A stretch of 37,313 bases of DNA, from contig CALJLA010000033.1 of the NCBI GenBank assembly GCA_937983055.1, forward strand, positions 1 to 37,313. Direction: 5' to 3'. Origin of the DNA: an uncultured Pseudomonadota bacterium (GTDB lineage: Bacteria; Pseudomonadota; Gammaproteobacteria; Burkholderiales; Eutrophovitaceae). A model generated the notes under the pieces. That model ran no database searches, had not been told where the DNA came from, and saw nothing but the letters and a program-made list of their open reading frames with translations. The position numbers were made by a program, and so were the translations under genes. Position 1 is the stretch's first letter. Each line of letters starts with the position of its first letter. Positions 32,875 to 37,313 of this stretch are shown here, in pieces.

Positions 32875-34006
32875 GCCTCCGCTGTGGCTGAACGCGGAGA
32901 TTACCTACAAGTGTCCGCTGCACTGCGTGTTCTGCTACAACCCGGTCGACTACACCCGGTTCGGACCGGAAATCTCGACCGAGGACTGGCTGCGCGCATT
33001 TCGTCAGGCACGCGATCTGGGCGCAGTGCAGTTAGGCCTCTCCGGCGGCGAGCCGCTGATGCGAGACGACGTCGAGGTCATGGTGGCGGAAGCGAGCCGG
33101 ATGGGCTACTACGTCAACCTGATTACCTCCGGCATCGGCCTCACCGAGAAACGCATCGCCGCCTTCAAGGAAGGCGGGCTCGGCCAGATTCAGCTCTCGT
33201 TCCAGGATTCCACCCGCGAGCTGAACGATTTCCTGTCCAGCACCAAGACCTTCGAGTTGAAATCGAAAGTCGCCAAGCTGATCAAGCAATACGATTACCC
33301 GATGGTGCTGAATGTGGTGCTGCATCGGCTGAACATCGATCATGTCGGCCAGATCCTGGAGATGGCCGAGGCAATGGGCGCAGAGCACGTCGAGTTGGCC
33401 AACACCCAGTACTACGCCTGGGCGTTTGAGAACCGCCAGCACCTGCTGCCCAGCCGAGAGCAGCTCGAGCGCGCGGAGAAGATCACCAACGAATTCCGTG
33501 ACCGTGTCGGGAACCGGATGAAGGTCTACTTCGTAGTACCCGATTACTACGCCAACCGGCCCAAGGCATGCATGAACGGCTGGGGCTCGGTATTCCTGAA
33601 CATCGCGGCAGACGGCGTGGTCCTACCCTGTCACGAAGCACGCATGCTGCCCGGCCTGAGCTTCCCCAACGTGCGAGAGCACGACATGCGCTGGATCTGG
33701 TACGAGTCGCCCGCTTTCAACGCCTTTCGCGGCGAAGGCTGGATGAAGGAGCCTTGCCGCACCTGCCCGGAGCGCGAGAAGGACTTCGGCGGCTGCCATT
33801 GCCAGGCCTACATGCTCACCGGGGACCCCGCGAACGCCGACCCCGTGTGCGACAAATCCCCTTATCATCATCTGATCACCGAACAGGTAGAGCGTGCTCA
33901 GCAGCCGCAGCCGCCCGCCTCCGACGTCAAGCCGGTGATCCTGTTCCGGGACGACAAGAACTCCCGAGCCCTCTCGGGCAAGCGCGACAAGACGCCGGTC
34001 TCATGA
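32840..34006 (+). CDS. pqqE: PqqA peptide cyclase PqqE (radical SAM)
   Basis: PqqE forms the carbon-carbon bond between Glu15 and Tyr19 of PqqA, the first step to PQQ. The 388 residues show the radical-SAM cluster motif Cys25-x3-Cys29-x2-Cys32 (CPLHCVFC), the SAM-binding GGEPLMR, and a SPASM domain with auxiliary cluster cysteines in KACMNGWGS, LPCHEARM, CRTCPEREKDFGGCHC and DPVCDKSPYHH. The last 35 residues are charged and not conserved. It overlaps pqqD by 35 nt, and its stop overlaps the exporter ATPase start as ATGA. Confidence 0.97.
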   Translation: MQKAGSESGNIKPPLWLNAEITYKCPLHCVFCYNPVDYTRFGPEISTEDWLRAFRQARDLGAVQLGLSGGEPLMRDDVEVMVAEASRMGYYVNLITSGIGLTEKRIAAFKEGGLGQIQLSFQDSTRELNDFLSSTKTFELKSKVAKLIKQYDYPMVLNVVLHRLNIDHVGQILEMAEAMGAEHVELANTQYYAWAFENRQHLLPSREQLERAEKITNEFRDRVGNRMKVYFVVPDYYANRPKACMNGWGSVFLNIAADGVVLPCHEARMLPGLSFPNVREHDMRWIWYESPAFNAFRGEGWMKEPCRTCPEREKDFGGCHCQAYMLTGDPANADPVCDKSPYHHLITEQVERAQQPQPPASDVKPVILFRDDKNSRALSGKRDKTPVS

Positions 34007-34950
34007 AGCCGGCAGACGGCGTCGGATCGCTGTCTGCGATTTCGGCCACCGGCCTGATCAAGCGCTACGGCGAGACTGCCGCGGTCAACGGGCTGAGTCT
34101 CGAGATCCCGGCCGGCGAGTTTTTCGGCCTGCTCGGGCCGAACGGCTCCGGCAAGACCACCACCATTCATATGCTGGCAACGCTCATCCGCCCGAGCGCC
34201 GGCGAGATTCGCATCGCAGGTCTGGATGCGGGATCGAACCCGGTAGAGGTGCGCCGGTCGATCGGCCTCGTGTTTCAGGAATCTGCGCTGGATCGTACCC
34301 TCACGGTCGCGCAGAATCTGCGCTTCGCAGGGCTGCTGTACAACCTCGCACCGCGCGTTATCGAGCAGCGCGCCGGGGCGCTGCTCGAACTCTTCGGCCT
34401 GAGCGATCAACGCAACAAGCCGGTTGCTGCCCTGTCCGGCGGCATGCGCAGGGCACTCGATATCGTCCGCGGCGTACTGCACGAGCCGCAGATTCTGTTT
34501 CTGGACGAACCCACCATCGGCCTTGACCTGCCCAACCGCAGGCGCATCTGGCGGTTCATCGAGCAGTTGCGAGCGCGCACCGGCATGACCGTGCTGCTCA
34601 CGACTCACTACCTCGAAGAGGCAGACGGTTGTCACCGCGTCGCCTTCATCCGCAAGGGCGCTCTGGTCGAATCCGGCGCCCCGGGCGAACTGGTAACGCG
34701 GCTCGGTCGTCATGTGATCGAGGTCGAGTCCGCGGCCCTTGACCGCGTGATCGGCGTACTTGAGCCGGAATTGGGGCCGCCGCTGGTCGAAGCGGATACC
34801 GCCTACTTCCGCTTTCCCGACGAAGATCTTGATGGGCTGGCGCGCATCCAGTCCGGCCTGGGCGATTCGGTCAGCGCCTGGCGCGTAAGGCGCCCGAATT
34901 TGAACGATGTGTTCCTGTGGGTCGCCGACAGCGGGAAGCTCACCCGATGA
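34003..34950 (+). CDS. ABC-2 exporter ATP-binding protein linked to PQQ genes
   Basis: A 315-residue ATPase of the DrrA/ABC-2 exporter type. Walker A is GPNGSGKTT (near 47), the Q-loop is VFQESALDRTLT, the signature is LSGGMRRALDI, Walker B is ILFLDEPTIGLD and the switch His is in LTTHYLEEAD. The C-terminal 80 residues are the usual DrrA regulatory tail. Start ATG 34003 overlaps pqqE by 4 nt and the permease start overlaps its stop by 4 nt. ABC transporters of this type are known beside PQQ-dependent alcohol-oxidation genes, but the substrate is not established. PQQ made in the cytoplasm must reach the periplasm, so PQQ export is an attractive guess. Confidence 0.9.
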   Translation: MKPADGVGSLSAISATGLIKRYGETAAVNGLSLEIPAGEFFGLLGPNGSGKTTTIHMLATLIRPSAGEIRIAGLDAGSNPVEVRRSIGLVFQESALDRTLTVAQNLRFAGLLYNLAPRVIEQRAGALLELFGLSDQRNKPVAALSGGMRRALDIVRGVLHEPQILFLDEPTIGLDLPNRRRIWRFIEQLRARTGMTVLLTTHYLEEADGCHRVAFIRKGALVESGAPGELVTRLGRHVIEVESAALDRVIGVLEPELGPPLVEADTAYFRFPDEDLDGLARIQSGLGDSVSAWRVRRPNLNDVFLWVADSGKLTR

Positions 34951-35747
34951 TTGCGCGCCCGGTGTACGCAGTGCTCGAACGCGAGGTGGTGCGAATGGTC
35001 CGCCAGCGCGCCCGCCTGGTGTCCGCGATGGTGCGCCCGCTGATATGGCTGTTCGTGATCGGCGCGGGCCTGGGTTCCTTCGTCGGCACGACGCAGGGGA
35101 TCGGATACCAGGCGTTCCTGGTGCCGGGCGTAATCGGGATGACCGCGCTGTTCGGAGCAATGCTGGCGGCGCTCACCACGGTCTACGACAAGGAATCGGG
35201 GGTCATGCGCATGATGATCATCGCCCCGCTGCCGCATTACTGGATTGTCGTGGCGAAGATGCTGTCGGCAGCGCTGGCAGCCGTTCTGCAGGCTCTACTC
35301 CTGATCGCGATACTGGCGGCGCTCGGGTTGCTTGGCCCATCGACGCGATATGGCCTGCTCGCGATAGCCCTGCCCGCCACTGCCCTGGCATGTGCAGGCA
35401 TCGGCATGATCACCGCGTCATTCAGCCGCACGCTCGACAACTTCGCGGCGATCATGAACTTCGTGATCTTTCCAGTATTCTTCCTGAGCGGCTCGCTGTA
35501 TCCGGTGCGTGAACTGCCCGACCTGCTGCGCTGGATCGCGCTGGCCAATCCCTACACTTACGGAGTGGATCTGCTCAAGCATGCGGCGCTGCCTGCCGGC
35601 CGGATGGGCGCCGATTTTGCGGTATCGACCGACCTCGCGGTGCTGGCGGGCTTCACGCTGGCCGCGCTGCTGGCCGCCAGCTGGCGTTTCTCCCGTGAAT
35701 CAGCCTACGAGCCAATGATCCACGTGCTCGCCGGCAAGCGCGGCTGA
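34947..35747 (+). CDS. ABC-2 exporter permease linked to PQQ genes
   Basis: A 266-residue ABC-2 type permease with about six transmembrane helices. Family features are an amphipathic start (EVVRMVRQRARLVSAMVRPLIWL), GYQAFLVPGVIGM, YDKESGVMRMMIIAPLPHYWI, and FPVFFLSGSLYPVRELPDLLRWI then NPYTYGVDLLKHA. The ATG at 34947 overlaps the ATPase stop as ATGA, so both subunits are translated together with PqqE. It is the last gene of the pqq operon; no pqqF/pqqG protease gene follows. Confidence 0.9.
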   Translation: MIARPVYAVLEREVVRMVRQRARLVSAMVRPLIWLFVIGAGLGSFVGTTQGIGYQAFLVPGVIGMTALFGAMLAALTTVYDKESGVMRMMIIAPLPHYWIVVAKMLSAALAAVLQALLLIAILAALGLLGPSTRYGLLAIALPATALACAGIGMITASFSRTLDNFAAIMNFVIFPVFFLSGSLYPVRELPDLLRWIALANPYTYGVDLLKHAALPAGRMGADFAVSTDLAVLAGFTLAALLAASWRFSRESAYEPMIHVLAGKRG

Positions 35748-35756
35748 CCGCCCGCC

Positions 35757-35778
35757 GCGGCGCGGGAAACCGTGCCGC
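35757..35778. terminator. GAAA-capped hairpin in the convergent gap
   Basis: GCGGCGCGG-GAAA-CCGTGCCGC is a 9-bp stem with one G-T pair and a GNRA loop, filling most of the 31-nt gap between the permease stop and the slyD stop. No T tract follows on either strand, so efficiency as a terminator is unclear. Confidence 0.45.
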
Positions 35779-36261
35779 TCAGTGATGGTGGTGGCCGTGC
35801 GGACCGTGCACGTGCCCGTGCGCGATTTCCTCCCGGGTTGCAGCGCGAACTTCGGTCACCGTGCAGTTGAACACCAGCGCCTGGCCTGCGAGCGGATGGT
35901 TGCCGTCCACCACGACCTTGTCGTCGGCAACATCGGTCACTGTGTACACCAGGAACTCCTCCGAGCCTTCGCTCGCGCCCTCGAACTGCATGCCGACCGA
36001 GACGTTCGACGGAAAGCGCTCTCGCGGCTCCACGCGCACGAGCTGCTCGTCGTAGTCGCCGAAGGCGTCCTCGGGCTCGAGCCTGACCTCGCAGCGGTCG
36101 CCGACAGCACGGCCCTGCAATGCCTCCTCCACTCGAGGAAAGATTCCGGAAAATCCCCCATGCAGGTAGCTGATTGGCGCCGAAGTCCGCTCGATCAGCT
36201 TGCCGGAAGCATCTAACAGTTCGTAGTCGATCGACACGACGGTGTTTTCTTCAATGCGCAT
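35779..36261 (-). CDS. slyD: FKBP-type peptidyl-prolyl isomerase SlyD
   Basis: SlyD is a cytoplasmic prolyl isomerase and chaperone that also delivers nickel. The 160 residues show the FKBP part split by the IF insert domain: VSIDYELLDASGKLIERT, YLHGGFSGIFPRVEEALQG, EDAFGDYDEQLVRVEPRERF (insert) and VDGNHPLAGQALVFNCTV. The tail HGHVHGPHGHHHH has eight histidines and is a metal-binding end, shorter than that of E. coli. It starts 1 nt after the peroxiredoxin stop. Confidence 0.94.
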   Translation of the reverse strand: MRIEENTVVSIDYELLDASGKLIERTSAPISYLHGGFSGIFPRVEEALQGRAVGDRCEVRLEPEDAFGDYDEQLVRVEPRERFPSNVSVGMQFEGASEGSEEFLVYTVTDVADDKVVVDGNHPLAGQALVFNCTVTEVRAATREEIAHGHVHGPHGHHHH

Positions 36262-36262
36262 A

Positions 36263-36733
36263 TCAACGCAGCTCCTTGACGAGTTTCAATACCTCGGCGG
36301 CGTGTCCCTTGGGCGCCACTCCGTACAGCGCGTGCCTGACCACGCCCTGCCTGTCGATCACGAAGGTCGAGCGCACGACGCAGCGCTTGGTTCCCTTGCC
36401 CTCGATCTGCTTGTCCTGCAGTACTCCGTAGCGTTCGGCCACCTCGCCGTCGGTATCGGCCAGTAGCTGCACCGTAATGCCGTGCTTGTCGCGGAACGAG
36501 CCGTGACTGAGGCAGTCATCGCGGCTGACGCCGAGAATCACCGTGTCGTGCTTCTGGTAGTCGTCCTGCAGCTCGCTGAACTCGATTGCCTCGAGCGTGC
36601 AGCCCGGGGTGTCGTCTTTCGGATAGAAGTACAGGACCACGTTTTGCGAGCGTCTGAAGCTCGACAGGCTGACCAGATTCATGTCGGCATCCGGCAGATC
36701 GAAAGCCGGCGCCACCTCTCCCGCTTGCACCAT
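36263..36733 (-). CDS. bcp: thiol peroxidase, Bcp/PrxQ family
   Basis: A 156-residue peroxiredoxin reducing hydrogen peroxide and organic peroxides. The peroxidatic Cys45 is in YPKDDTPGCT. The second cysteine five residues later, present in E. coli Bcp, is missing here (GCTLEAIEF); Cys74 in VSRDDC may resolve instead, as in some other members. GTKRCVVRSTFVID is the usual C-terminal strand. It is followed 1 nt later by slyD, so the two are cotranscribed. Confidence 0.93.
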   Translation of the reverse strand: MVQAGEVAPAFDLPDADMNLVSLSSFRRSQNVVLYFYPKDDTPGCTLEAIEFSELQDDYQKHDTVILGVSRDDCLSHGSFRDKHGITVQLLADTDGEVAERYGVLQDKQIEGKGTKRCVVRSTFVIDRQGVVRHALYGVAPKGHAAEVLKLVKELR

Positions 36734-36820
36734 ACTGGATTTGCACTCCGCGCGACCGAGTCATTCTAACCGAATTGTGTGGGGCGAAATTGCGTGCGGT
36801 GTTGCCAGCAACTCGCCGGC

Positions 36821-36826
36821 TATAAT
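36821..36826 (+). promoter_or_regulatory. -10 element directly before the cupin oxygenase
   Basis: A perfect TATAAT ends 6 nt before the GTG at 36833, which is where transcription would start. No good -35 at 17 nt is visible (TTGCCA is only 13 nt away). If used, the mRNA would have no leader. Confidence 0.4.
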
Positions 36827-36832
36827 CCGCGC

Positions 36833-37313
36833 GTGCAGCACACGCTACTGGGCGGACTTTCACCGTCGGCATTCCTGCAACGCTACTGGCAGAAGCAGCC
36901 GCTGCTGGTGCGCGGCGCGCTGCCCGATTTCTGCGGACTGCTCGACCGGCGCCAGCTTTTCGAACTGGCGCGCCGCGAAGACTGCGAGAGCCGGCTGGTC
37001 GTGCGCACCGGCGGCTGGACCGTCGAGCACGGCCCGCTTTCCGCGCGTCGCCTGCGCAGTCTGCCGGCGCGGGGATGGACCCTGCTCGTGCAGGGCGTCG
37101 AGCGCCTGGTGCCGGCGGCGCGGCAGCTGCTCGCGCAGTTCTGCTTTCTGCCGCACGCCAGGCTCGACGACCTCATGGTGAGCTTCGCCCCGCCGGGCGG
37201 CGGCGTTGGGCCGCACTACGACTCCTATGACGTGTTTCTGCTGCAAGGCCCGGGACGCCGCCGCTGGCGCGTTGGGCGTCAGGCGGATCTCGCCCTGGTA
37301 GAGAACGCACCGC
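36833..37313 (+). CDS. cupin (JmjC) ribosomal oxygenase, YcfD/RoxA-like, 3' end outside window
   Basis: An Fe(II)/2-oxoglutarate oxygenase; E. coli YcfD (RoxA) hydroxylates an arginine of ribosomal protein L16. About 160 residues are visible of roughly 380. The start QHTLLGGLSPSAFLQRYWQKQP and LVRGALPDF is family-like, as is DLMVSFAPPGGGVGPHYDSYDVFLLQ, where HYD holds the first two iron ligands (HxD); the distal His is beyond the edge. GTG 36833 is chosen because the family start falls there; an in-frame GTG at 36794 is the alternative. Confidence 0.88.
   Translation, partial: MQHTLLGGLSPSAFLQRYWQKQPLLVRGALPDFCGLLDRRQLFELARREDCESRLVVRTGGWTVEHGPLSARRLRSLPARGWTLLVQGVERLVPAARQLLAQFCFLPHARLDDLMVSFAPPGGGVGPHYDSYDVFLLQGPGRRRWRVGRQADLALVENAP

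Noticed and set aside
32884..34950. Plus-strand frame running from inside pqqE into the ABC ATPase as one long protein
   Set aside because: The part before 34003 is out of frame with pqqE, which is intact; the ATPase starts at the coupled ATG 34003.
22568..35747. The PQQ block as a recently acquired island
   Set aside because: Base composition and codon use look like those of neighbouring genes, and there is no integrase, tRNA end or flanking repeat.

Overview
The window is high-GC chromosomal DNA from a proteobacterium, most likely gammaproteobacterial; a betaproteobacterium cannot be excluded. Three things point there: the order gyrA-serC-(serA)-pheA-hisC-tyrA-aroA with mtaD-ubiG-HAD phosphatase on the other side of gyrA, a one-piece tmRNA with tag ANDERYALAA, and the bfr/bfd, SlyD and YcfD-type genes. 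Genes are dense and often translationally coupled by 4- or 8-nt overlaps. I see no insertion sequence, phage gene, CRISPR array or rRNA/tRNA gene (only tmRNA).

Layout. (1) 1-9018, minus strand: gyrA, serC, serA, pheA, hisC, tyrA and partial aroA, making serine, phenylalanine and tyrosine. hisC carries a clear 2-nt frameshift near 2690. (2) 9256-13922, plus strand: an OmpA-domain lipoprotein with three ~52-residue Pro/Glu-rich repeats, an MtaD-like deaminase, ubiG, a YajG-like lipoprotein and a MupP/Gph-like phosphatase. (3) 13981-14375: ssrA (tmRNA) and its terminator; then a patatin-like lipoprotein on the minus strand. (4) 15466-22555: an iron block with bacterioferritin, Bfd and a DUF2325 protein on the minus strand, and a cytochrome c-FTR1 fusion permease plus an FbpABC-type ferric ABC importer on the plus strand. 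Three Fur-box-like sites lie in it.

(5) 22568-35747: a PQQ island. The plus strand has pqqA-B-C-D-E coupled to a two-gene ABC-2 exporter. Divergent from it on the minus strand are a TonB with a very long proline-rich linker, a proline iminopeptidase-like hydrolase, a PAS histidine kinase, a NarL/FixJ response regulator, a second pqqA with an identical predicted peptide, a TonB-dependent receptor that closely resembles the E. coli PQQ receptor PqqU (YncD), and a cytochrome b561. Both pqqA genes are preceded by the same near-perfect 17-bp palindrome (CTCATGA-AAA-TCATGAG) and followed by a hairpin terminator. My reading, which is inference, is one regulon that makes PQQ, exports it to the periplasm and recovers it from outside, under the local two-component system. 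I consider this the most interesting part of the window.

(6) 35779-37313: slyD and a Bcp-type peroxiredoxin on the minus strand, and the start of a YcfD/RoxA-type cupin oxygenase running off the right edge.
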